Assembly: GCF_019599045.1 (NCBI RefSeq)
Contig: NZ_CP080623.1
Coordinates: 1,448,501-1,512,500 of the forward strand
Origin: Roseovarius sp. SCSIO 43702
GTDB taxonomy: Bacteria; Pseudomonadota; Alphaproteobacteria; Rhodobacterales; Rhodobacteraceae
DNA length: 64,000 bases
Direction: 5' to 3'
Shown here: positions 34,842 through 45,275 of the stretch, piece by piece
Numbering within the stretch: position 1 is the first letter of the stretch
Layout of the letters: every line of letters begins with the position of its first letter
The notes under the pieces: generated by a model
Told to the model about the DNA's origin: nothing
The model's database searches: none
The model's input: only the letters and a program-made list of their open reading frames with translations
Position numbers and translations under genes: made by a program

Positions 34842-36577
34842 TCTGTCAACCTCAGGTTCACCACGTTCGAGGCAATCGAGCTGAACGCGTCGTTGATGTT
34901 CACGCCCTCGGCCCGGTAGTAGTGGGCGAGCGACGAGGCGCAGTCCTTCAGGCCCGCCTCGGCGGTGCCGCCCTTGGAGATCTCGAAGCCGATCGTGTAG
35001 ACGACGACGCCGTTGTCCTTGGTGGCCTTGCAGATGTTGGACATGCGGCTGTCCTTCTCCGACCCGCTCACGCGGCCCGTGCCTTCGAATTCCACGTCCT
35101 CGGGGACACCGAATCCGGTCTCGTCGTTGAGGAAATCCGGGCTCATCAGGCCCCAGGCCTCTTCCCAGGAGTAGTTGTAGGTCGAGACGTAGCCGGGGAG
35201 CCAGCTGTCGAGGTTCTCGAACTGCCAGACGGTCAGTTCGTCGTCGGTGGTCGTGCTGTCATACTCGTGGTCGTCGTCATCGTAGACATAAAACGCTTCC
35301 TTGGTCTCGGACGAGTAGACGCATTCCCAGTTCTTCTTGCTGCACTTGCTTTCGCTGTCAGAATACCAGTGGCGATACTTGTGGTAGGCGTACTGGAACT
35401 CCTCGACCGTGTAGACGATCTTGTGCAGGTAGGAATTCGGCCCGCGGAAGGTGCTGTCGAAGGGGAATTCGTTGGAATAGGTGTTCTTGCCGTCGCCCAT
35501 CATCACGATGACCTTCAGGGTCTCGGCCTCGTTGTACTGGGCGGGAACGGCCGACGTGTAGGTGTCGTCGTCCTTCTTGCCGTCCAGTGCTTTCTTCACG
35601 CTCTTGAACTTCGGATCGAGCAGCGCCGCGCCCCATTTCATGCCGGTGTTGCCCGAGGTGTTGCCGCTGGCGACGAGGGTGTCGATCTTGGTGTGAAGCG
35701 CGGTCTCGTTGGACGAGTAGGCCAGGATCTCGGCGTATTCGTCGGTGTAGCAGGTCCGGTTGGAATATTGCAGGTTGTTGAACCCGTAATGGTCCTGGGC
35801 GGTGTAGATGAGTTGCGTCTGCTGCACCTCCGGGTCGATGGCGGCGCTGTTGAAGTCGCTTGCGCGGAATTGCAGGCAGGTCGAGTAGTTCTGACGCACG
35901 TCCACATTGAGCGACTCGAAGATCTCCGGGCCGGGCGCCACGTCCCAGCTGAACGGGATGATCGAAACGGTGGTGTTGCCGGGTTCGGACGAGTTCAGGA
36001 TCGTGGTCACGAATTTCTTGGCCGCGGCCTGGAGGTTCGAGAGCTTGTTGTTGTTGCCCATGGAGCCCGAGACGTCGAGCACCAGCGCGACCTCGAGCTT
36101 GGGCACCCGGCGCTCGGCGGTCGATGTGCCCTTGGCCTCGAGCTTCTTCACGCCCGAGAGCTTCATCAGGTAGGTGTCGAGCGTCATCGACGCGTTCGCG
36201 GTGACCTTCGACGCGTTGGCGGAGGAGGCGATGTCGCCCTCGACCTCGTCGTCGAGATACTGGCGCATGCCGGCGGTCTCGAAGTAATCCTCGACGATCT
36301 TGCGTCCGTCGGAGCCGAAGGGAGAGCCCGCCGCGGCCAGCACGGCGGCGTCGAGCGTCTGCTGGATGCGCGCGCGCTCCATCTCGTAGCGCATCATGTC
36401 GATGGCGAGACCGGCGGCGGCGATCATGATCAGGAAGAAGAAGAGCGACATGACGGTCACGGTCCCGTCCTCGTCCCGTCCGAAGGCGCGGGCGCGGTCG
36501 AACACGCGCTGGAACGCGCTTGGCCGGGGCGGCGCGAAGGGATCGCGATCCGGGGAAATGAGTGTACGCAATGTCAT
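34838..36577 (-). CDS. tadG: TadG-like pilus assembly protein with von Willebrand A domain
   Basis: The product has 579 residues. A membrane helix at about residues 40-64 follows RDEDGTVTVMSLFFFLIMIA, the TadG/Flp-pilin-associated N-terminus. A vWA domain begins near residue 165 with VALVLDVSGSMGNNNKLSNL, the MIDAS motif D-x-S-x-S, and includes a large middle insert rich in Tyr, Asp and Thr (YVYDDDDHEYDSTTTDDELT) and ends with VVVYTIGFEIS. Such proteins anchor or support Flp pili. It is the first gene of the three-gene operon and is divergent from glutamate dehydrogenase. Confidence 0.88.
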   Translation of the reverse strand: MTLRTLISPDRDPFAPPRPSAFQRVFDRARAFGRDEDGTVTVMSLFFFLIMIAAAGLAIDMMRYEMERARIQQTLDAAVLAAAGSPFGSDGRKIVEDYFETAGMRQYLDDEVEGDIASSANASKVTANASMTLDTYLMKLSGVKKLEAKGTSTAERRVPKLEVALVLDVSGSMGNNNKLSNLQAAAKKFVTTILNSSEPGNTTVSIIPFSWDVAPGPEIFESLNVDVRQNYSTCLQFRASDFNSAAIDPEVQQTQLIYTAQDHYGFNNLQYSNRTCYTDEYAEILAYSSNETALHTKIDTLVASGNTSGNTGMKWGAALLDPKFKSVKKALDGKKDDDTYTSAVPAQYNEAETLKVIVMMGDGKNTYSNEFPFDSTFRGPNSYLHKIVYTVEEFQYAYHKYRHWYSDSESKCSKKNWECVYSSETKEAFYVYDDDDHEYDSTTTDDELTVWQFENLDSWLPGYVSTYNYSWEEAWGLMSPDFLNDETGFGVPEDVEFEGTGRVSGSEKDSRMSNICKATKDNGVVVYTIGFEISKGGTAEAGLKDCASSLAHYYRAEGVNINDAFSSIASNVVNLRLTE

Positions 36578-36883
36578 TTTCGATACCTCGCAAGACCGGA
36601 ACTGGTCAGCCCGAATCGGAATTCGGCAAAGCGGTTTTTCGCCGATATATGTGGCGGAAATAGGGCCAAAACCCCCAATATTTTAAGGAAAACAGGGTGA
36701 TTAGGGGACAGTCAGCAGTGCCGGGCGGAGATTGTCGACGGGGGGTTGACAATGAGACGCCGAGCGCGGGGCGCGGGCGTGCGGCCGGCAATTACTGGAC
36801 AAAAGATCGCCGACCATTAACGATGCGCAAAGGGATCGGGGCGTCGCACGGGCGGCGCCCCGGCGAAACTTGGGAGGACCCTC
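36578..36883. other. Divergent promoter region between tadG and gdh (306 bp, no gene)
   Basis: The left third (36590-36700) is A/T-rich compared with the surroundings and probably holds the tadG promoter. The right part has an inverted repeat at 36731-36753, and ends with the TGGGAGGA ribosome site of the dehydrogenase. No open frame here looks like a gene. Confidence 0.6.
36731..36753. promoter_or_regulatory. Inverted repeat, possible operator
   Basis: ATTGTCGAC at 36731-36739 and GTTGACAAT at 36745-36753 are reverse complements with one mismatch, separated by GGGGG. The shape (TTGTC...GACAA) recalls GntR-type operators, but no matching regulator gene is adjacent. Confidence 0.4.
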
Positions 36884-38314
36884 ATGACCACAGCCAAAGA
36901 GCCGACTTTTCGCGAGAGCGTGGACCTCATGTTCAACCGGGCGGTGTCGCTCATGGACCTCCCGCCGGGGCTTGAGGAGAAGATCCGCGTCTGCAACGCG
37001 ACCTACACGGTTCGGTTCGGCGTGCGGCTGAGGGGGCAGATCCATACCTTCACCGGCTATCGCAGCGTCCATTCGGAACACATGGAGCCCGTGAAGGGCG
37101 GAATCCGCTATGCCATGGGCGTGAACCAGGACGAGGTGGAGGCGCTTGCGGCGCTGATGACCTACAAATGCGCGCTGGTCGAGGCGCCGTTCGGCGGCTC
37201 GAAAGGCGGGCTCAGGATCGACCCGCGGGAGTGGGACGAGCACGAGCTGGAGCGGATCACGCGGCGGTTCACGCATGAACTGGTCAAGCGCGACCTCATC
37301 CACCCGTCCCAGAACGTGCCCGCGCCCGACATGGGCACGGGCGAGCGCGAGATGGCGTGGATCGCCGACCAGTACAAGCGGATGCACACCACGGACATCA
37401 ACGCGCGCGCCTGCGTCACCGGCAAGCCGATCAACGCGGGCGGCATCCAGGGCCGCACCGAGGCGACGGGGCGCGGGGTGCAATACGCGCTCCAGGAGTT
37501 CTTCCGCCATCCCGAGGACGTGAAGGCGGCCCGGCTCGATGGCAAGCTCGACGGCAAGCGCGTCATCGTGCAGGGCCTGGGCAACGTGGGCTACCACGCC
37601 GCGAAGTTCCTGAGCGAGGAGGATGGCTGCAAGATCATCGCGGTGATCGAACGTGACGGCGCGCTCATCGACGAGAACGGTTTCGACATCGAGGCGTTGC
37701 GCAACTGGATCAGCAAGCATGGCGGTGTCGACGGATACCCAAGGGGGAAATACGTCAGGGACGGCGCCAAGGTGCTCGAGCATGACTGCGACATCCTGAT
37801 CCCGGCGGCGCTGGAGGGGGTGATCAACCTCTCGAACGCGGCCCGCATCAAGGCCCCGCTCGTCATCGAGGCCGCGAACGGGCCGGTGACGGCGGGTGCC
37901 GACGAGATCCTGCGCGAAAAGGGCTGCGTGATCATCCCCGACATGTATGCCAACGCGGGCGGTGTGACGGTCAGCTATTTCGAGTGGGTCAAGAACCTCA
38001 GCCATATCCGCTTCGGCCGCATGGGGCGCAGGCAGGAGGAATCGCGCCACCAGCTCATCGTGGACGAGCTGGAGCGACTGAGCGCGGATCAGAACCTCGG
38101 CTGGACCCTGACGCCGGGCTTCAAGCAGCAATATCTGAAGGGTGCCGGCGAACTCGAACTCGTGCGCTCGGGCCTCGACGACACGATGCGCGCGGCCTAC
38201 CAGTCGATGCGCGAGGTCTGGCACGCGCGCGAGGACGTGACCGACCTGCGCACCGCGGCCTATCTCGTCTCGATCGACAAGGTCGCGGCGAGCTATCGCG
38301 CGGCGGGTCTGTAA
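36884..38314 (+). CDS. gdhA: Glu/Leu/Phe/Val dehydrogenase family, glutamate dehydrogenase
   Basis: The product has 476 residues. Substrate lysine motifs PVKGGIRYAM and KCALVEAPFGGSKGGLR are followed by VPAPDMGTGEREMAWI. The Rossmann domain carries RVIVQGLGNVGYHAAKFL from about residue 226. Length and motifs fit the hexameric glutamate dehydrogenases that work in ammonia release from glutamate. TGGGAGGA lies before ATG 36884. An inverted repeat with 9-bp arms lies about 130 bases upstream. Confidence 0.92.
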   Translation: MTTAKEPTFRESVDLMFNRAVSLMDLPPGLEEKIRVCNATYTVRFGVRLRGQIHTFTGYRSVHSEHMEPVKGGIRYAMGVNQDEVEALAALMTYKCALVEAPFGGSKGGLRIDPREWDEHELERITRRFTHELVKRDLIHPSQNVPAPDMGTGEREMAWIADQYKRMHTTDINARACVTGKPINAGGIQGRTEATGRGVQYALQEFFRHPEDVKAARLDGKLDGKRVIVQGLGNVGYHAAKFLSEEDGCKIIAVIERDGALIDENGFDIEALRNWISKHGGVDGYPRGKYVRDGAKVLEHDCDILIPAALEGVINLSNAARIKAPLVIEAANGPVTAGADEILREKGCVIIPDMYANAGGVTVSYFEWVKNLSHIRFGRMGRRQEESRHQLIVDELERLSADQNLGWTLTPGFKQQYLKGAGELELVRSGLDDTMRAAYQSMREVWHAREDVTDLRTAAYLVSIDKVAASYRAAGL

Positions 38315-38344
38315 GGCGGGCGCGAGCCGGGGCGATGGGCTTAC

Positions 38345-38371
38345 CTTCCGCGCGGCCGCAGCGCGCGGAAG
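38345..38371 (+). other. Perfect 10-bp hairpin after gdhA, without T tract
   Basis: CTTCCGCGCG at 38345-38354 pairs with CGCGCGGAAG at 38362-38371 around a 7-base loop. The lack of a T run makes an intrinsic terminator unlikely. It may protect the gdhA mRNA end or work with Rho. Confidence 0.4.
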
Positions 38372-38511
38372 GGGGCGGCGCGGGGGACGCGGTCGAGAGA
38401 AAATTCGTGCGAACCTTCCCGTGCCTCCGCCGGGGATATTTGCGGCAAGATAAAGGCGCCGTGCGCGCGAAAGCCTTGGCCTTGGGGCGATCGTCGCCCA
38501 TATAGTGACGC

Positions 38512-40449
38512 ATGAGTCTGCCACCCGGGTTCCTTGACGAATTGCGCACCCGCACCTCGATCGCGCAGGTGGTCGGGCGCAAGGTCTCGTGGGACGCGCG
38601 CAAGTCGAACCAGGGCAAGGGCGACATGTGGGCGCCGTGCCCCTTCCACCAGGAAAAGACCGCGAGCTTTCACGTCGACGACAAGAAGGGCTATTACTAC
38701 TGCTTCGGCTGTCACGCGAAGGGCGATGCGATCAGCTTCGTGCGCGAGACCGAGAACGTGGAATTCATGGAGGCGGTGCGCATTCTCGCCCAGGAGGTCG
38801 GGATGCCGATCCCCGAGCGCGATCCGCGCGCGCAGGAGAAGGCCGACCGGATCTCGGACCTGACCGAGGTCATGGAGGCCGCCGTCCGGTTTTTCCGCAT
38901 GAGTCTGCGCGCGGCGGCGGGGGCGGAAGCACGGGCCTATCTCGAGCGGCGGGGTCTGAGCGAGGCGACGCAGGACACGTTCGAGATCGGCTTCGCACCC
39001 CCCGGCTGGCAGGGGCTGTGGGATCATCTTTCGGAGAAGGGCGTGGCGCCTGACAGGATCCTGGATTGCGGATTGGCGCGGGAAAGCCAGAAGGGCGGGA
39101 AACCCTACGACGTCTTTCGCAACCGCATCATGTTTCCCATCCGGGACCCGAGGGGACGGTGCATCGCCTTCGGCGGGCGCGCGATGGACCCCGAGGACAA
39201 CGCGAAATATCTCAACTCGCCGGAGACCGCGCTCTTCGACAAGAGCCGGGTGCTTTACAACCTGGGCCGTGCGCGGGAGGCCGCGGGCAGGGGCGAGGCG
39301 CTGGTGGTGGCCGAGGGCTACATGGATGTGATCGCCATGGCGCAGGCCGGGATCGGCGCGGCAGTGGCACCCCTCGGGACGGCGGTGACCGGGGAGCAGC
39401 TTGGCCTGCTCTGGCGCGTGGCGGACGAGCCGGTGATGGCGCTCGACGGGGATCGCGCGGGCGTGCAGGCGGCCTATCGCGTGATCGACACGGCGCTGCC
39501 GATGATCGAGGCCGGCAAGTCCTTGCGCTTCGCGCTCATGCCCGAGGGGCAGGACCCCGACGACCTGATCCGCGCCTCGGGTGTGGCGGCGCTGCGCGAG
39601 CGCATCGAGGGGGCGTTGCCGATGGTCGAGCTTTTGTGGCAGCGCGAGACCGAGGGGCGCAGTTTCGACAGCCCCGAGCGGAAGGCCGCGCTGGACCAGG
39701 CGTTGCGCGAGGTGATCGGCCGTATCCGCGACCCGTCGATCCGGGGCCATTACGGGCAGGCGATCCGGGAATTGCGCTGGCAGCTGTTCGCGCCGAAACG
39801 CGCGGCGCGGAGCGGCGGCGGCAGGTGGCAGCCGCCGCAGGCGCCGCGACCGGGAACCAAGGCCTCGGCGCTGGCCGCTGCGGACACGGCGACGCAGGAG
39901 CGCCTGCGCGAGGCGGTGATCCTCGCGGCGCTGGCCGCGACGCCCGAGGTGGCGGTGGAATTCGACGGCGCGCTCGAACGGCTCGACTGTCGCGACGGGC
40001 TGCATGCGCGGTTGCGCGACGTGATCCTGCGCCATGCGGGTGACGGGCCGGATGCCCTGCGCGAGAAGGCGGAGGCGGCGATCGGACGGGAGGCCCTTGA
40101 AAACCTCATGCGCCTGCCCCATGTCGCGCTCAACCCCGCCATCAGACGGCCCGGCGATCCCGATCTCGCCCGCATGACGGTGGCCGAGGAACTGGCCAAG
40201 ATCAGCGCGCTGAAGGGGATCGCCGAAGAGATTTCGGACGCGATAGAGGACCTGGGAGGCGTGGCCGACGAGGCGCTGACATGGCGGCTGGGACAGGCGG
40301 CGGAGGCGCGCAACCGGGCGCTGCGCAGCCAGCAGGAGGACAAGACGGAATACGATACCGCCGACAACGGGGCGCGAATCAACCGTGACGAGCGCCACGC
40401 GTTTGACGCGCTTCTGGACAGGATTACTTTCTCCAAACCCCGCAGGTAG
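38512..40449 (+). CDS. dnaG: DNA primase
   Basis: The product has 645 residues. The zinc-binding domain reads WAPCPFHQEKTASFHVDD and YYYCFGCHAKGDAISF (C-x2-H ... C-x2-C). The TOPRIM core has ALVVAEGYMDVIAMAQAG and VMALDGDRAGVQAAYR. The C-terminal third, which binds DnaB helicase, is more variable, as usual. It makes RNA primers at the replication fork. It is followed by rpoD, the classic dnaG-rpoD order of the macromolecular synthesis operon. Confidence 0.96.
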   Translation: MSLPPGFLDELRTRTSIAQVVGRKVSWDARKSNQGKGDMWAPCPFHQEKTASFHVDDKKGYYYCFGCHAKGDAISFVRETENVEFMEAVRILAQEVGMPIPERDPRAQEKADRISDLTEVMEAAVRFFRMSLRAAAGAEARAYLERRGLSEATQDTFEIGFAPPGWQGLWDHLSEKGVAPDRILDCGLARESQKGGKPYDVFRNRIMFPIRDPRGRCIAFGGRAMDPEDNAKYLNSPETALFDKSRVLYNLGRAREAAGRGEALVVAEGYMDVIAMAQAGIGAAVAPLGTAVTGEQLGLLWRVADEPVMALDGDRAGVQAAYRVIDTALPMIEAGKSLRFALMPEGQDPDDLIRASGVAALRERIEGALPMVELLWQRETEGRSFDSPERKAALDQALREVIGRIRDPSIRGHYGQAIRELRWQLFAPKRAARSGGGRWQPPQAPRPGTKASALAAADTATQERLREAVILAALAATPEVAVEFDGALERLDCRDGLHARLRDVILRHAGDGPDALREKAEAAIGREALENLMRLPHVALNPAIRRPGDPDLARMTVAEELAKISALKGIAEEISDAIEDLGGVADEALTWRLGQAAEARNRALRSQQEDKTEYDTADNGARINRDERHAFDALLDRITFSKPRR

Positions 40450-40450
40450 A

Positions 40451-40547
40451 GACTCATCTGCCGCTCTGGTGAGGAAATGGTAAACGAATCAAGGTAAACG
40501 GGTTGCGAATCACTCACTCACAAGGATGATTCGCCTTTACGCGAATC
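40451..40547. promoter_or_regulatory. Cluster of five GANTC sites with GCGAATCA repeats before rpoD
   Basis: GANTC occurs at 40451-40455 (GACTC), 40486-40490, 40507-40511, 40528-40532 (GATTC) and 40543-40547. The 8-mer GCGAATCA is at 40505 and 40541, and inverted as TGATTCGC at 40527. GGTAAACG is repeated at 40479 and 40493. GANTC is the target of the cell-cycle methylase CcrM of alphaproteobacteria; five sites in 97 bases is far above chance for this GC content. Confidence 0.6.
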
Positions 40548-40577
40548 ACGCGACGCGCCCCAGCTGAGGAGCTTTAC

Positions 40578-42566
<1,989 letters not shown>

Positions 42567-42603
42567 GAGGTGCCGGGTTGATGCCCGGCCTTTGGAAAGC
42601 GAG

Positions 42604-42630
42604 ACGCCGGGCGCGAGGCCCGGCGTTTTT
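42604..42630 (+). terminator. Rho-independent terminator after rpoD
   Basis: ACGCCGGGC at 42604-42612 pairs perfectly with GCCCGGCGT at 42618-42626 around a GCGAG loop, followed by TTTTT. It separates rpoD from the convergent dodecin gene. Confidence 0.85.
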
Positions 42631-42638
42631 CGTTCTGG

Positions 42639-42842
42639 TCAGTCGTCCAGGACGAAGGTGACGGCGAGGTTGACGCGATAGTGTTTCACCTTTCCGTCCG
42701 CGACATCGACATTCTGGTCCTTGACCCACGCGCTGGTCATGCCGCGCAGCGTCTTGGACGCGCGTTCGATGCCTTGTTTCACCGCGTCGTCGAAGCTTTT
42801 TTCCGACGTGGCGGAAATCTCGGTCACTCGTGCAACTGTCAT
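42639..42842 (-). CDS. Dodecin family flavin-binding protein
   Basis: The product has 67 residues from ATG 42842, with a strong AAGGAGG site upstream. The sequence starts VARVTEISATSEKSFDDAVK and ends KHYRVNLAVTFVLDD, the typical dodecin pattern; the Trp in TSAWVKDQNVDV is the flavin-stacking residue. Dodecins form dodecameric shells that store riboflavin or FMN. Long ORFs that cover this gene and run upstream in the same frame are chance extensions in GC-rich DNA. Confidence 0.9.
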   Translation of the reverse strand: MTVARVTEISATSEKSFDDAVKQGIERASKTLRGMTSAWVKDQNVDVADGKVKHYRVNLAVTFVLDD

Positions 42843-42904
42843 CGTGTCCTCCTTTCGGGTTGGAACGGAAGACCAACGGGCGGCGGGCCGGGTCTGTTCC
42901 GAGG

Positions 42905-43816
42905 TCAGGGCATGAAGCGGGCCGCCACGAGCATCCAGAGGGGCAGGGTCGCCGCGCTGAGGAGCGTGGACTGCGCGATGAGCGTGGCCACCAGCCGCCG
43001 GTCGGCGCCGAAACCGGCGGCAAGGACATGCGCGGCCGAGGCGGTGGGCAGGGCCGCGAAGGCGATGAGGATCGGGACGAGCGGGTCGTGCAGGCCGAAG
43101 GTCCAGGCCACGAGCGCCACGAGGAGCGGCAGCGCGATGAGCTTGGTGGCGACGATATGGCCAGAGAAAAGGTCGAGCCGCCCGAGCGCGCGCCAGTCGA
43201 GCGTCGCGCCGATGGAGATGAGCGCGACGGGGATCGCGGCGGCGGCCAGCATCTCGACCGGCGCGAGGATGGGCGCGGGGATGGTGAGGCCCGAAAGCCC
43301 CACCGCGACGCCCGAGAGCGAGGCGAGCAGGAACGGGTTGAGGGCGATGCGCCCCAGGGCCGCGCCGAGTGTGAGACCCGTGCCGCGCGAGAGGGCCGCC
43401 ACGGCAAACACGTTGGCCATGGGAATGGCAAGGCCGATGGTCACGGAAAAGAGCGAGATATCCGCACCGGGCAGCGCGCCGACGACCACGAATCCCAGCG
43501 CCGTGTTGAAGCGCCACGCGGTCTGCCAGCCGCCGGCGAAATCGAGGAAGCGCGCGGGCCCGCGTGGCCGGGCGAGCCAGCCGAGGAGGAGCCCCGCGAG
43601 CAGGATCGACCAGACGAGCGGCCCGACGATCAGGAGGTCGGCGGGATCAATGGGCCGGCTGGCCGCCGCGGTGAAGATGAGCGCCGGGAAGAGGATCTCG
43701 AAATTGAGCCGGTCCAGCCCCTGCCACGCGGTCTCGGAGAGGCGCCCGCTCAGCGCGCCACCGAGGATCACGAGAAGGAAGCTGGGCAGGAGGCCCGTGA
43801 GGATCGGCTCGATCAT
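42905..43816 (-). CDS. AEC family transporter (auxin efflux carrier type)
   Basis: The product has 303 residues from ATG 43816; the open frame extends much further upstream but the start IEPILTGLLPSFLLVILGG is the usual AEC N-terminus. About ten membrane helices are expected. The segment FNTALGFVVVGALPGADISL and the C-terminal half with PVALISIGATLDWRALG are family features. AEC proteins export or exchange small organic acids such as malate and malonate. No nearby gene points to a substrate. Confidence 0.85.
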   Translation of the reverse strand: MIEPILTGLLPSFLLVILGGALSGRLSETAWQGLDRLNFEILFPALIFTAAASRPIDPADLLIVGPLVWSILLAGLLLGWLARPRGPARFLDFAGGWQTAWRFNTALGFVVVGALPGADISLFSVTIGLAIPMANVFAVAALSRGTGLTLGAALGRIALNPFLLASLSGVAVGLSGLTIPAPILAPVEMLAAAAIPVALISIGATLDWRALGRLDLFSGHIVATKLIALPLLVALVAWTFGLHDPLVPILIAFAALPTASAAHVLAAGFGADRRLVATLIAQSTLLSAATLPLWMLVAARFMP

Positions 43817-43988
43817 GGCCTCTGTCTTGGGCGAACCGGCGGAGGGGGGCAAGTCCGAATCGCGGCTGGCAGATCGGGGGAAGTGTGGCGCGATGCAGAC
43901 AGCGCGCGGGCCCAACGCGCGTGGGGGCTGGACGCGCGGCGGCGTTAGGGTATGGTCCGTTTCGATAATCAACGACGGGGGACCAGCC

Positions 43989-44264
43989 ATGTTCAAGGCT
44001 CGGACAGGAATGATTTTGGCGGCGGTGTTGGCGGTAGGTGCCTGCGCGGAGCCGATGAACGGCGCGAGCGACACCGGTGTGATCCAGCCGCTGCCCGAAG
44101 AGGTGGCCCGGATCGCAGCGCCGAACCAGGACCTGGCCTCGGCCCGGCTTCTCGACGACGGATGCTACTGGTACAGCTACTCGGGCCCGGTGGAGACCAC
44201 GCTCCTGCCGCTGCGCGCGCGGGGTGGCGGCCAGATCTGCGGCGGCACGCGGGCCGCGATCTGA
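43989..44264 (+). CDS. Small lipoprotein of unknown function
   Basis: The product has 91 residues. The signal peptide MFKARTGMILAAVLAVGAC ends in a lipobox (AVGAC, Cys19). The mature part has two Cys (DDGCYWYSYSG and GGGQICGGTRAAI) that could form a disulfide, and the tail resembles small Rhodobacterales lipoproteins related to SH3-like or YMGG domains, but I assign no family. It is followed directly by a strong bidirectional terminator. Confidence 0.75.
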   Translation: MFKARTGMILAAVLAVGACAEPMNGASDTGVIQPLPEEVARIAAPNQDLASARLLDDGCYWYSYSGPVETTLLPLRARGGGQICGGTRAAI

Positions 44265-44341
44265 CACGTAGCCGTCGCTGGAACCCGGCCGGCGTCGTGG
44301 GCTGCCGGGCGTTCGTGCTGGGCATCGAGGGCGGAGAAAAG

Positions 44342-44380
44342 AAAAACCCCCGGTCCGCGAGATGGCGGGCCGGGGGTTTC
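44342..44380. terminator. Bidirectional terminator between lipoprotein and L,D-transpeptidase genes
   Basis: AAACCCCCGGTCCGC at 44344-44358 pairs with GCGGGCCGGGGGTTT at 44365-44379, one G-T pair, with an A run on one side and T on the other. The two genes converge here, so it serves both. Confidence 0.8.
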
Positions 44381-44412
44381 CTTTCGTCTCATGCGCGGTT
44401 CCGCGCGCGGCG

Positions 44413-45075
44413 TCAGCTCGTGTAGGTGACGCGCTTGGGATAGAGCGTGGCGGTCGAGCCGGTCGCCACATGCGGGTAGAGGCCGTTGATATGGGCCATG
44501 ACCATCCGCACGCATCCCGAGCTTGCCTGACTGCCGATCGAGCCGGGGTTGGGCGTGCCGTGGATGCGAAGATAGGTGTCGCGGCTTCCCTTGTAGAGAT
44601 AGAAGGCGCGTGAGCCGAGCGGGTTCTGCGGCCCCGGCGCCATGCCGTTTTCGTGCTGCTTGTACTTGTGCGGCTCGCGCTTGATCATCGCCTTGGTGGG
44701 CGTCCAGCTTGGCCACTTCTTCTTGACGCGGATCGTGTAGGTGCCGGGGATGTAGAGATCGCCCTTGCCGATCGCCACGCCATAGCGCATGGCCGTGCCG
44801 TCAGGCTGGATGTGGTAGATGTAGCGCGCCACCGCATCCACATGGATGCTGCCGGGCGTGAGGCCCGGATTGGCCTCGACTCGCGCGGGCAGGAAGCGGG
44901 GGTGCAGACCCCAGGGGTTCGATGTGGCCGGATCATAGTCCAGCGGAGTGACTTGCGCGTCCCATGCGGCCCATTTCTGGGATTGAGTGGCCGCCTCGGC
45001 GGAGGTGGGCAGCGAAATGGCCTGAGACGAGAAGAGCGCAGCGCTCGTCACGATGAAATGGCGTCGTGTCAACAT
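44413..45075 (-). CDS. L,D-transpeptidase (YkuD domain), Tat-exported
   Basis: The product has 220 residues from ATG 45075 (AAGGAG upstream). The N-terminus has a twin-arginine signal, TRRHFIVTSAALFSS, cleaved near SAEA (residue 28). The YkuD active site is HGTPNPGSIGSQASSGCVRM, with catalytic Cys and His. It crosslinks peptidoglycan (3-3 links) or attaches lipoproteins to it in the periplasm. Tat export of an L,D-transpeptidase is common in alphaproteobacteria. The long in-frame extension upstream has no ribosome site. Confidence 0.9.
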   Translation of the reverse strand: MLTRRHFIVTSAALFSSQAISLPTSAEAATQSQKWAAWDAQVTPLDYDPATSNPWGLHPRFLPARVEANPGLTPGSIHVDAVARYIYHIQPDGTAMRYGVAIGKGDLYIPGTYTIRVKKKWPSWTPTKAMIKREPHKYKQHENGMAPGPQNPLGSRAFYLYKGSRDTYLRIHGTPNPGSIGSQASSGCVRMVMAHINGLYPHVATGSTATLYPKRVTYTS

Positions 45076-45275
45076 GATGTCGGGCTCCTTGCAGCTTTGG
45101 AACCGGAACGCGCGTGCAGCCTGTTCCGTTCCATCCCGGTCTTGTGTCGCGGCAGCGCGACCCGATGACATTTACGCGAGGAAAAGCGCGTTGCCTAGCG
45201 CGAGTGCCGTGCCGCGCGATGAAGATCGCGTGAGGTGGGCGCCGGTGCCACACCCCGCGCGCCGGGTGCGCGGTC

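Noticed and set aside
34820..36700. A 626-codon plus-strand open frame over tadG
   Set aside because: Antisense to the tadG vWA protein, with no recognisable domain.
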